DNA of 64,000 nt from Hyaloperonospora brassicae (taxonomy: Eukaryota; Oomycota; Peronosporomycetes; Peronosporales; Peronosporaceae): positions 1 to 64,000 of the forward strand of contig CANTFL010001069.1 in NCBI GenBank assembly GCA_947650285.1, written 5' to 3'. Position 1 is the stretch's first letter; each line of letters starts with the position of its first letter. Below, one piece after another: positions 34,559 to 45,630 of this stretch. The translations under genes were made by a program, and so were the position numbers. The notes beneath the pieces were generated by a model that saw only the letters and a list, made by a program, of their open reading frames with translations, was not told the DNA's origin and did not search any database.

Positions 34559-34730
34559 CTCCAGCGAAGAATGTCCATGTTACACCGCCATTCGTCAGTG
34601 CGCACCACTTGACCCGGAGCTCGACGTTTGTTATCCGGTTGGTGCCCACGCGGGTTTACAAATTCAGCGATCCTGTCGCGAAGAAAAAGGTTCAACCGTG
34701 TCACTCACTCATATCGTACCGTCGTCGCCG

Positions 34731-35111
34731 CTAAGTCACTGCACGAACGTACTTGAGACTAATTCGAACGCTTTTATCGGTCGACACAAAGTGGACAAAC
34801 AGTTTAGTGCCCACTAAGAGCGCCCGAACGTGAACATCTGCGTCGTCTTGAGCCATTGCTGACAATTTGTAGCGTCGAGCCGGCAGTAGGTTTACGCTGC
34901 CAGCAAATGAGTCAGCGTTCTTCACACTATTCGTATTGCTCTCCGGACCTTGAAGCACCCATCCATGTTCTTGTACCAATGCATGCGTCATCCAGAGCAG
35001 CGTTCCCGCTGCAGACACCATTGTTTTCGAGAAATTGGGAACGTGTGAGTTCTTTTTTACAACAGAACATGCGATAGCTGAAAAATAAGATGTTGAGAGA
35101 TGAACGATCAA
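34731..35111 (-). CDS. possible exon of an unknown minus-strand gene
   Basis: A 126-codon frame with ordered composition (for example SVNLLPARRYKLSAM and HVRALLVGTKLFVHF) ends just after a good donor (AAGTACGTTC at about 34743). A TTTTTCAG acceptor lies near 35066. No domain is recognised. It may belong to the F-box gene to its left or stand alone. Confidence 0.3.
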   Translation of the reverse strand: MIVHLSTSYFSAIACSVVKKNSHVPNFSKTMVSAAGTLLWMTHALVQEHGWVLQGPESNTNSVKNADSFAGSVNLLPARRYKLSAMAQDDADVHVRALLVGTKLFVHFVSTDKSVRISLKYVRAVT

Positions 35112-35133
35112 TTGAGCTTACAAGTTGATTAGG

Positions 35134-35436
35134 CTATCGCTTTTGCTTTGTCGATAAGTCGATCATAATCGATCGTTGGTAGAAGAACAATTGGAACATG
35201 CACCAGATAAGCACAAAAAGGACAAAATATGTACCACATGATGAGAGCCAAAAAATAATGCCCAAAATAAAAAAGATAGCGATGCACAACAAGAGAAAAT
35301 GTACAAATTGTCCGAGTAAAAAATGCAATTCAAGATGGGCGAAAAAGCGCACCAAGTAGCCAGAAACATACAAAATGCATTCATGATGTATACTATGCGC
35401 TTGAGTATACACATGCCTGGGATCTTGCATAGACAT
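35134..35436 (-). CDS. possible hydrophobic exon
   Basis: About 100 codons on the minus strand include two strongly hydrophobic stretches (FVHFLLLCIAIFFILGIIFW and TYFVLFVLIWCMFQLFF) that could be membrane helices. There is no clear start. It is AT-rich and may be chance. Confidence 0.25.
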   Translation of the reverse strand: MSMQDPRHVYTQAHSIHHECILYVSGYLVRFFAHLELHFLLGQFVHFLLLCIAIFFILGIIFWLSSCGTYFVLFVLIWCMFQLFFYQRSIMIDLSTKQKR

Positions 35437-37507
35437 CCACGCGTATCTGCTTTATTCCTGCTCTTCTTTCATTGTTCAAGAGCTAATACTTTCTGACTGT
35501 CGACAGTCGTGTTGCAAGAAGAATACGGTGAGTCGACGCTTTACGCGCAGCCTCACAGAGTCATCTATCGTTCGAATGGAAGACCACGTCACTTCCCACT
35601 TCTTTCATTCAGCTTTTGTGGCTCGACAATGTACCGATGTGTTGCTGTCGTCTCGGCCAAAATTGCTGCATTCGATGAGGTGAGACAGCGCCGTGTCAAG
35701 TGGCGCGTACACAACGCTCTGCAAGGTCGTAGGTGGTTGCGCAGCCATTGGTGTCGTCACATCGGACGTCTACTGTGTCCCCAGATCTCTTGCAAACGAA
35801 AGCATTGTGCTTCCTTCGTCTCCAAAGCGCTTGCAAATGACATGTGCTGCCGACCCGATACTATGATCAATTATTCGCAAGTTCTGTCTGGATCGATCTA
35901 CAATTTAGTTGCTTGTCGCGTTGGCTTCACCTGGAAAGAGGCGATTGCCCCGCTGACCCAAGATGTTGTGAATGGTTGACTGCGCTTCGAAAGATAGCAG
36001 AGTAACGAGACTGTCGACAGACAAGTCATTGCACATGATTGTTTTTTCTTGCTAGTGAGACAGGTCTGCGATAGATGACAAGCAATCGAAACAGGCTTCA
36101 TGACTGTCGATCACCATACAGTTGTGTACAAGATGCCTGAGACCTCTGAGTCAGTACAAAAGCACCGGATCCTGGCAGCTCGTCGTAGCTGTCTCCTGTA
36201 GAACCCGACCCGTCCCGAGGTTCGAGAGTAAGTAGGTCGGTACAGGTATGTCTGAGGACCTCAGCGGCAACCGTAAATGGACCGCAAGAATTGGCGTTTC
36301 ACTAACGCTGTAAGATGTCTGATTCCAAGCTCCCAAAAACGTGCGACGCTGAGAGGAGCCATGACAAGCAATTGCGCACGGTTACCGATCAGCGCCCGTG
36401 CTATTTGGCTATATGCGCAAGCAGTGCTCCCGTTTGCGCGTTTGAGACGTGCGCGGGTCTGGTGTATATATGTATAGTCCGACCATCCGATCAGCTTGTG
36501 GGTAGCTCATGTGAGTCTGGATAGCATCAGCGTTAGTTAGTTTTTGGCTTTGCCATTCCGCTCAACGATTTGCCGTCTCGCTTTGCGCTGTCAAGTGTAA
36601 ACAGCTCACGCTCTGCGGTTCTAGCGACCAAAAGCACCTGCATCTTTCATCCTAAGTCAGCTATGAGATCAAGGTACAAAGTGCTGCGAGAGCACTCACC
36701 TGTACTTTCGATCACTTAAATGAGACTGCAAATGCCTTCGTGTTTGTTAGCGCTCTCCAGCAGCCGAGCATGCTACGAATCGATTGTCCATGCACCTGTT
36801 CGGTCTAACCTTCAGTTTTTTGTAACATGTTGCTGTGCCAATCACACAGATCGTCACGATAATAGGCAGACAGATTCGGGAAGGCGAGCGATGTCGGGCT
36901 CTAGATTGAAGGGGTCGCACGTGCTCATATTTAGAGACAGCAAGTTGACACGTCTATGCAGCGTAGAAGCGGCTGCGTCTGTTACATAAAGCATGAGCCC
37001 GGACGAGGTCGTCAATAGACGACATACTGACCCCATCTGTCTTACGCATGGCCATTTTTGAAGGACTGCACGCTCTTACGTGACTTACACGTAGCGAGCG
37101 TTACAAGTTCCATAGTACTACTTTGCTCCATGATGTCGAAGACGCGCGGTCGACACGTTGCAGAGCTTCCCATTGTGCTCGAAGCAGGTCCGTACCAAGA
37201 TTACAAGGGCAGTCAATACGGAAATGCACATGGTTGATAGTGGATGAAGGTCTTGGATACAGTACACTTGCGACGTAGCTCCAATATGAACGGCACGAAC
37301 GTCGTTTGGGATCTAGCACAACCCAAGTCACAATGACGGACCAGCATGGCATTGCTTGCGACCATTGTCCGCGTCACTGTCGCACCTCACCCATCCAATC
37401 CTGACAGATGCAGAATGGCTCATTGAGGCAGGTCTGAGCTTCAAGCATTCCGAGATTCTCCTCGTGCTCACCAACCACTCACCAATTGCTTTGCTGACCG
37501 ATCACCG
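35437..37507. other. spacer before the RXLR gene
   Basis: A 156-codon plus frame (35509-35979) lacks an ATG start and any domain. A perfect 14-bp palindrome, gactgtcgacagtc, lies at about 35494-35507. Nothing else is recognised. Confidence 0.35.
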
Positions 37508-37978
37508 ATGCGTGTGCGCCGTGTTGTGTTTGTCGTCGCGACGACTTTCGTCGCCTGTACTGGAGTCGTCACGGATGCGAGCCATGCGGACGTTTTGGGC
37601 GTACCAGCGGCAGAGTCCAGCCAGAAGACCGGTCCAGCTCCGAGGAACGACGGTGCTCAACGATCCCTTCGTCACGTCGAGTCCAACGAGGCAACTGCAG
37701 GCGAAGACCGAGGTGGTGGTGGTGGTGACAACCCTGAGCTCATGGCTGAAAGCATTGCCAGACTTTTGCCTCGGATCGCTAGCAAAAAAGTGGGAATGCC
37801 GCCTAAGCCACCGTCACCCATTTCTACCGTCGGCAAAGCCCGGGATGCCGTGAAAACTACGCCAGCAGCGGCAAGCGAAGGCACCGCAGTGTGGGACGAC
37901 AAGTTCATACAGAATGCACAAAACTTTCACCTGGACGAGCTGAAGGCTAGAAAACGGCCCGTCGAGAAGGCCTCTTAG
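37508..37978 (+). CDS. candidate RXLR-type secreted effector
   Basis: A 156-residue protein from ATG 37508 with a classical signal peptide: basic start (MRVRR), hydrophobic core (VVFVVATTFVACTGVV) and a likely cleavage after ASHA (about residue 27). RSLR stands at 52-55 and is followed by an acidic GEDR at 65-68. This is the spacing of RXLR and dEER motifs in oomycete effectors that act inside host plant cells, where the N-terminal part serves delivery. A five-Gly run follows, then a 90-residue C-terminal part with Lys, Pro and Ala but no WY-domain pattern that I can see, so its target cannot be guessed. There is no intron. It lies in a gene-poor, relic-rich interval, the usual setting for such genes. 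The motif match is direct; the role is inferred from family knowledge. Confidence 0.75.
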   Translation: MRVRRVVFVVATTFVACTGVVTDASHADVLGVPAAESSQKTGPAPRNDGAQRSLRHVESNEATAGEDRGGGGGDNPELMAESIARLLPRIASKKVGMPPKPPSPISTVGKARDAVKTTPAAASEGTAVWDDKFIQNAQNFHLDELKARKRPVEKAS

Positions 37979-40476
37979 TGCGTGCAGCATTAGCAGCCAG
38001 TCGATGGTGTTCTGTGAGAGACGGAGGTAACAATGCAGCTGCGCAGGTGCGGTCACACATTCAAGTCGTGAATTCTTGCGTCTGCTTTGCTGTATTTGTC
38101 GCTATTCTATAGTCAAAGCACACAGACTCGCCGTCATGACTTGCACAAGCGAAGATACCCCTGTCTATGCTTGATCTGCCCTTGGCCTCGAGCCGCTTGC
38201 GTGGGTTATAAGATAGCCGTTTTCGTATCGCTCGTTTCAAAGTAGCTCAGCTTCTCTCAACATGAGGCAACCGCACGACACAGAACAGCCACGGCCACTT
38301 ATACACTTCACACTCTGCTCAGTCACGAGCAGCAGGACGAGCACAAGTACGTACAAATCGATACGAAAACGAGTCCTGAGTCCGAGCTCCTTTCTTTGAC
38401 TCATCCACGTTCTCGGTCTCAAAACTTGGCTTGTTGCTTGTCTACGTAGGTCCGATGCAAACGTGCCATGAATCGACCGTGACAACGGAACAAGTTCTTA
38501 CTTCTTAGCACTCGACGCGACCGTGACAACGGAGCAAGTTCTTACTCCTTAGCACTCGACGCGACTTCACTCACAGTGCGCAAACGACAATGACTTAGCA
38601 GCAAGAAACACACGAAGACGACTAGAAGACGCTAATCGACATTAGCCGGCGAAAAAGCCACACGCGCGAAACAGAAGGTGGCATTTCCACGTGTGACGAC
38701 ATGCTTACCACACGTCTGGTGCCATATCAAGTAACAATTCCCTACGAAGCTGAGGACCGACAGATACGAAGAAAGCCATACTACCGAGAAAACTGCAGCT
38801 CGTTTACGGACTATCTTGGTCACCATCCTCCATGCACTCTTCGGGATTGCAGGAAGTTCTTCCCTGGACAAACAAGACAACTTTGTTGCCTTTGTGACGG
38901 GACTGCCAGCCCTCGTCCGAACTTGTAATTGATGGGCGCATCCAGTACGATTGCGACAGACCGACCCTACGACCGCGACGGACCATAGTTACCCGCCATG
39001 GCCATTTGGCACGTCTCGTGCTCCAAGTACGAACGCCTGAGTGATGAGTGACGCCATTTGACACTCAGCCTACTGGCGTCACTCTCTCCAGTATGACCGA
39101 GTTTACTGTGCACGGTGCATGTGGGGGTTGTCAGTAGATGCAGCGCAGACAAGATCTGCTGGTTTCGGCTCCTCGTCCGTGTATCAATCCATTCTTCCAC
39201 GACGGAATGTACAGGCGTTCTTACTCGCGTGTTTCGTCGTGAAAACGACACCTCGCTTTGACAACAGAGGCGTAGAGGGGTGTTGTTTTCACGACACATG
39301 CTCCGAGCATGACTTTAATTTGCGGCATATGTCGGCTGAGCAAAGCTGCACTTGACGTAGTATCACTAGGCAGCAACAACACTTTGACCTGTATCTACCG
39401 TCACACAGGACCCCAGTTGTGGTGGACGATCGTCAAAACTTCAGGCTTGCAAGTTGTACCGTTACCGGTGCGTTACAGTGAGCATGACACTTCCTACTTT
39501 TCTTCGGTCCGAGTGTTCTCGTAGTCAATAGTGCGTCATAGATGTGACACTGACGCTCGACATGCATGACAGCATCTGTCCGAGGCATTCGAGATCGATT
39601 GGTCGTGTCATTCGTGAGCTGAAGCCGAGCGAGACCTTTGCGCATGAAATTGCCATCGCGTTGAAAGCCGAACTTCTTTCATCGCAAGCTTTTGCGTTCA
39701 CGATAGGGAGTTTTGTGCATGGTATGCACAGCCGGCAAAGACCGTGTGTGCCCAACAAGAACACGCGATCAGCTTACATGACAATGGACGATTCGGTCAA
39801 GCACTGAGAGGCTGCGTCCGGCTAAGAGTCATACACTGCTGGGCCACACAAGAGTTTAGATTCCGGCACTCAGGACGCTTGCAAAGTCGTGTAAAACGAC
39901 TCGCTCGATGCGAGCGCCTGTTGCAAACGGAACGTTGCGTCTCGTTAGAACGTGCAGACACCACGATGCAACAACGACCACACTCTGGACGACGTGACGC
40001 TATCTTTCAAAACACGTCAGACCATCTAGAATGAACACGAGAGCGAAAGAGGTTGGCTCTCTACACGCGCAAGCAGAAAGCTCTTGTTACCAGCAGCAAC
40101 AAGAGTTGTGCGGCTCAACTAAATTAGAACCAGCGGTGTCAGCAGATGGTCGAGGCTCGTAGTGTTCTGATCTCCTTTCATTGCTCGAGCAGCCCATAGT
40201 CCACACTCAGTGTCATCTCTGTCGCCCAACAACGTGCACGAAACAGCACACAGCCAGAAGCACGCGTCTGTTCGACGATATCGATCATCGAGATCAGCCA
40301 CTAGCGTCTCCATGTTTCCCACTCTCAATGTCCACTGGTTTACACTTGAGGCTGCTCAGCTGGAGCCGCAAATGGGTTTAGGATCTGCATCAGACTGTCA
40401 CATACAGAGTCACACCAATAGACATTAGAAACAAAAAAAAGCTACAAAGTGTGGACAAACGAGCCCAAATGTCGAG
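37979..40476. other. spacer, no convincing gene
   Basis: Open frames up to 110 codons on both strands without recognisable domains. A 44-bp tandem duplication is listed separately. Confidence 0.35.
38475..38562. repeat. 44-bp tandem duplication
   Basis: Two adjacent 44-bp units (38475-38518 and 38519-38562), each from gaccgtgacaacgga to actcgacgc, differ at two positions. It is a recent local duplication. Confidence 0.85.
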
Positions 40477-40614
40477 TCAGAAGACGCACGTGAGACTCGG
40501 CTCTTGCTTGAGCGCAATGTACACAATGAGCGGCACGAAGCCCCAGTGCACGATGGGCTTAACGATCTTCAACACCTGCGTAGGCGCCTTCTTCCACAGT
40601 TTCTTACTCGCCAT
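40477..40614 (-). CDS. TOM7: mitochondrial import receptor subunit TOM7
   Basis: A 45-residue protein from ATG 40614 to TGA 40479-40477, in one exon. TOM7 is a small tail-anchored subunit of the outer-membrane translocase and modulates assembly of the TOM core with Tom40 and Tom22. The sequence has a basic N-terminus (MASKKLWKKAPTQVLK) and one membrane segment, about 19-35, containing the family hallmark HWGFVPLIVYIAL (compare the R-W-G-F-I-P-L pattern of animal TOM7). Length is within the family range of about 45-60. It is short enough to be missed by length filters. The opposite strand has a longer open frame (40451-40738), which I take for a shadow. Confidence 0.88.
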   Translation of the reverse strand: MASKKLWKKAPTQVLKIVKPIVHWGFVPLIVYIALKQEPSLTCVF

Positions 40615-43600
40615 CGGTTCTTCTTTTGCTTTGGAGCCACTAAAAGTTGTTGGGCGAATTCGTGGAACCTACGGACCAATCAAAGGCATAGTGGACAAGA
40701 CACAGGGCAGGGGCCCAACATCATATGCTGTGCACTAATAGTGGACATTTAGTCAACTTTGTGGAAAAAGAGCTGAAAGTTACCGTCGACGCCGCATCGG
40801 ATCACTTAGTGGTCTTACTTGAGCCACGTCGTGACGTGTGCATAGCCCAAGAGGGAAACATGTTATCGAATAACAACTGTCGCTGCGATGCAAACGTGTG
40901 TTGCTTTGTTAGGTGCTGAGCTTGTTCTACCGAGATGGAGAAGACATGTTTGTCTCAAACGTCGCTCTTTATATCTACTATCGAGACATTCGCTGTGTAG
41001 GATAGCAGGTCGCTGCGTCTCTATGAGTTGTGGCAAACAACCAGAAACAAAAGCAACTGCTAGAGCACTAGGAGTAAGCTCGACGAGGCCACACTTTGTG
41101 ATCTGACTATAGCGGTATGCCCCGACGTCATTTGCCATAGGTAAACGGACGACAGGGCGCTTTCCTGTACATGGCGCTACGTGGCAAATATGTATTACGA
41201 GATCGCTGTACAAGCAAACAACGTTTGCGTCTTTGTCTGCATAAGGTGAGACGCGGGACTTTGGTGCAATGATAGCACATCCGACTCATTTTGCAAGTGT
41301 CATTCGTCTCGACTTGGCAGCATCGATGCTGCAATGCCCATGTCGACTTACGGACATGGATGGAGTGCGTCTGCGCTCTGTAGGTGAGCGAGAATACTGG
41401 GACAAGTGGTGCACCTCCGTGCTGGCAGTACTTGGACGAGGTCGCTTTGTCGAATACGAAGGGCTCACAAACTCAACGACGTCCTCACACTTTCGACATG
41501 CACCATTACGATTTCGGCCATCGGAGAGAGCACATCATGTGACGCCTAGCTCGCAACGTCTGCTTGGCTCCGAAGAGATTATTGCGCGCAATAACGGGAC
41601 GTCGTTCTCGCGCCAATTGTGGGGCCAATCGCTTCCAGCTCAGCTTCGTGCAATACTCGGCCAGGCATTTTGCCACCAACGTTCGCGTTCGAGACCTGAT
41701 GCTGGATGTGCTAGGTCGAAAGAATGACTTGAGCGCTGCAGAGGGGTGCGAGACTTGTACACAACTACAGTCACCATGCCCAATTGTAAGGCATCTGCTG
41801 CTCATACAAAACCATTCGCAGTTTGACCGCCCCACACCCGTGTTCAATATCCACTTGTTCCAGCTCTTTATTCTGAAAGCAATACCTGACAAACGCCTTG
41901 CTTGGCGGTAAATGCTATCACCTTGGTCCTCGAGTATGAGCTATGCACGTTTGTTTTGCGGATGCTTATCGGTCTATGATACGTTCCGGACAGGTTATGG
42001 CACTTGCGAATTGATGGTACAGAAGAGTTTCGAGGTAAAAGCAACGTACTTAGATGGTATCACTGCGATGTTCCCTATCATGTTTGTGCTCTGTCGTTCC
42101 AGATGATTGCCGTTTCATAAAGGTACACGCTGCTTATTGACTCAATAACTTGCAAAGTGCGAAGATGCTGCGATGCACTTGGACACCGCAGGTGGCTGTC
42201 CCCTTTGACAAACGATCAGTGCAACAGCTACGAGATGTTCTTATCATTTCGATCGCTCGAATGAAGCGAGACGTAAAGCAGTGTGCACATGTCAACACAT
42301 TATTGTACGATTTGTGCCTTTGCAAACAAAAGCGCCGGGGCAATCTCAGAAATGGCATGGCCGTTCATGGTACGACCAAACCTCTCCTTGTACGGAATCA
42401 GGTGGAGTTGATGATGTGATGGCAAGTGACGTAGGCCTGTAGCCATGGTCGTTGCATCGGCCTGGTCAAAAGTCTTGGCGCAAGCGTGGTGTATTCGTAT
42501 ACTGTAAGGCACATGCAGAAGGGTGATATCTAAAGACAACGAGGTTAGCAGGCATTGGTAGACGTTGACAAACGTTACTCACGAATTCAAAATATGATCG
42601 CTCACTTATTCAAATTCACTCCTTTAGGTTTTGCGCTGTCAGCCAAAAGCTAACTACAATAATCACAAGTTCCACCTGCGTTACCCAAATTGCTCGTTAC
42701 GATTGCAGCACGATGCAAATGACCATTGATGAGCTTTCGTGCGATTGATGTGCTCAATAAGTACAAGCGCCTTCAGCGAGCCAGACAAGTAAGCTCGTAT
42801 GGATCGTTTTCTTGCGCGAGCAAGCTACGGAGTCGTATCGATCCGCCAGCTTTCATATGAACGTCGTGTAAGTAATGTGTGATGATGTTTAGTTGTGCCC
42901 TTTCCAGCAAAACAGTAAGAAGCGTATTCCTTCCCCGTACCATCAGTACCTTTGGCAATCGCAAGGCTACGATCAGCATGGAGTTGTAGCCATGTGGATG
43001 ACGATTCGCTGAATGTATTTCACAGCGGCAATCGGTACATCTCCATGCCCTTAGCTCTGACACATAGCTGCGATGCGAAAGACCTTCGGGCGTGTCTTCA
43101 TTTTGCTTGCTTGCCCGTTTACATGTTCGATGCCACCAAGAGCATTGGCAAGCTCTTTCTTATATCATCTGACGCAGAGGGTGCAACCCAGCGTTGCCAA
43201 AAAAGTAATGTTAATGTCGTGCTGCCACATGTGTCTTTGGTCTGAAGTTATCATGAAATCTTGCTGCTATGATTGTGCTGTATATCATCCTAATGTGTGC
43301 TATGCTATCGTGGTCTTTCTTTCGATCCATAGTCGAACACTGATGATCGATACAGGAAACATATTGCTCTAGTCTACCGAGGACCGGCTTCATATCACAA
43401 CTGCTTTGCCGTTCATGCGCTGGAGCTTCTTGCTCGATCGCACTGCGTTTTCACCTCCACTTACGGGTGTCCTAATGTTCTAACGCCGTCCAGCAGCTCG
43501 AAGTACCTGTGCAGCTATCCGTGATAGGCATCCACCGATCAGGTGAGTTCGACTATCACCTTGATCCCCAGTCAAAGCTCACGTGCAAATTATCGTCAAC

Positions 43601-43980
43601 TTCAGTAATCAGATTGGACACGACAACGAATCATCGTCTTGGCGACAAGTGCACTGGATCTACAAAGTAGCTGAGACTCGCCCTCATTCTAGCACGTAGA
43701 GTCGTGCATTGTATCGAGTATAACATCAAGCTTCACCCGTGTGAAGCTTCTGTACAGGTTTCTTGAGCTATCAAAACCCTTTCCAGGGTGCTACGATCTG
43801 CTGCGGTTCTATTCGGCGACACGTATCAGTAGTTACCATCTGTAATCCATTTGTCTCGCCTCGTCCCATACATAGCAATCAATCATCACCCCTTTTCTAG
43901 TGGTCATAAATACCAAGCAAAGAGCTCCAGTCAATAACGGAGACCCACCCACCTTCCCCACCTATCACTTCAAGTGTGCC
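40615..43980. other. spacer with degenerate coding-like pieces
   Basis: Open frames here read like eroded genes. Two plus frames, 41269-41727 and 41564-41911, overlap and may be one frameshifted pseudogene (see findings). A minus frame at 43063-42773 has an ankyrin-like stretch. No intact gene is supported. Confidence 0.35.
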
Positions 43981-45630
43981 ATGCTATTGATACGGTCTTG
44001 CGTCTACAAGGCGTGCACGACCTCCACGATCCAATACACTTGCACGGGGTCTGTCTCGTCGATGCAATCACGAACCGCGCGCTTTTTCCAGTCTTTAGGT
44101 CTCAGCAACCATCTCGTCGATCGATTAGCTCACTTGGGTTTGGCCACCCCAACGTCTGTCCAATGCAAAGCCATTCCGTCCATTTTGATGGGCAACGACG
44201 TGGTCGTTGCTGCTGAAACCGGCGGTGGTAAGACACTGGCCTTCTTGTTGCCGATCCTCGAGCAATTTCGTCGCCGTTCGCTGCCAGTCAGTTCCATGCG
44301 CTTTCCAGCCGCTTTGGTGCTGACTACGTCACAGGAACTCGTTCGACAGGTAGTCACGGTCCTGCATCAACTTGATCCAGAACTTGCACCATATGCAGTG
44401 AGCTTGTCGTCTTCCAGGCAGACATTACTCCAGGGCAGACGTGCGTGTCCACTGGTCATCGCGACACCTGGAGCACTCCTGCGTGCCAGTAAACCAAGAG
44501 ACTTTGCGTTCACGCAGATGGTTGTGGTTGATGAAGCTGACATGCTGCTGAGTGGCGGATTCGAAAAAGAGACCAAGCAGATTCTTGCAACGATTCGCAA
44601 CCAGCCGCTACTGAAGTCCGAGCTGAATCGTTTCGAGGATGCAGACTTACAGGATCCACAGGTCCAGGACCATGATGACATTGCCACGGAACGCACGCAG
44701 ACTGTATTCAGTGCAATATCCTTTCCACTCTTTTTTTCATGGATTACCTCTTACACATCTGGCCTCGTGTGTGCTAATCATGCGCGCTCCCTTAACTTCG
44801 TGAGATATGCTTTTTTACGCTTGTTGTTTTTCTTATTGTAAACGCAACGATTCCGAACTACGGCAAACGATCAGTGCGTCACTACATCGACTACAAGTTT
44901 CCGTCGGCCGTGTTTGCTGTGACTGAGGTGCGTTGATGTAAACTGCCGGCTGTGCTTTACTCATTCTTTTGGATTCGAAACGGTGACATGTTGACATACT
45001 TTGCAGGGATTTCACCGCGTGTTGCCGAATTTGACGTTGCGTGCGCATGATCTGCAACAATTTGCGACGAGTGGCGACTTTGAAAACGAGCAGCACGCTC
45101 GCTGCGAACTCCTGTATGACATAGTGGCTACATCGGGACCTGGTCGGGATGGCGTGGCCACAGGCCACAAGACGCTCGTGTTCACCAACTCCATTGCCAG
45201 TGCCGACGCGCTGTTTGATTTCTTGCAAAAGGACAAGAATATGACGAACTGTGCGGTCTTTCACAAGGAGGTTGACCGAGCACAGCGTCAGCAACTTGTA
45301 CAGCGACTTGACAGTGGAGCGGATGCCGACCAAGATCTTGTCGTCATTTGCACTGACATTGCAGCACGAGGCTTAGACACTACCAAAGTGGGCCATGTCG
45401 TTCAATTTGAGTTCGCGAGTGACATTGTGAGCTACCTGCATCGCATCGGGCGTACAGGTCGTGCAGGTACAGCAGGTAATGTCAGCAGCATCGTATCGTC
45501 CGAGAACAGTCTCGTGCTTGCTAAAATCCGAGAAGCTGGGTCGTCCACGCTGCAGAATGCGTTCAGTCGTAAACGCAGTCTCCGGAAGAAGTTCAAGAAA
45601 TCGCTGCAACCACGCAACAGCGACTGTTGA
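43981..45630 (+). CDS. DEAD-box RNA helicase, probably mitochondrial
   Basis: An ATP-dependent RNA helicase that would remodel RNA or RNP. Start ATG 43981 gives MLLIRSCVYKACTTSTIQ, a basic, Ser/Thr-rich leader that looks like a mitochondrial presequence (inference). Motifs in order: Q motif TPTSVQ, Walker A AAETGGGKT (about residue 76), Ia TTSQELVRQ (Gln where most members have Arg), Ib IATPGALL, II VDEAD (about 183), III at the first exon junction, IV TLVFTNS, V TDIAARGLD and VI HRIGRTGRAG. A basic tail ends the protein. Exon 1 runs to 44715. The first intron starts ATATCCTTT, a minor-spliceosome donor, and its 3' end is unresolved (44804 or 44843). Exon 2 ends at 44927, a normal 79-nt intron (44928-45006) follows, and exon 3 is 45007-45630. 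I recall plant RH22/RH39-type helicases as the closest style. Confidence 0.88.

Noticed and set aside
35494..35507. Palindrome gactgtcgacagtc
   Set aside because: A single 14-bp palindrome in a spacer with no context; not more than a curiosity.
40451..40738. 95-codon plus-strand frame over TOM7
   Set aside because: Reverse-complement shadow of the TOM7 codons and their leader.
42773..43063. Ankyrin-like minus-strand stretch (NTLLTVLLERAQLNIITHYL)
   Set aside because: Only one loose repeat unit, and the neighbouring frames are broken. Too weak to call a gene.
44704..44804. Conventional GT-AG intron from GTATTC to the AG at 44804
   Set aside because: It keeps the frame but removes the motif III residues VFSA and leaves a hydrophobic insert. 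The donor GTATTC is also poor compared with the ATATCCTTT beside it. Not fully excluded.
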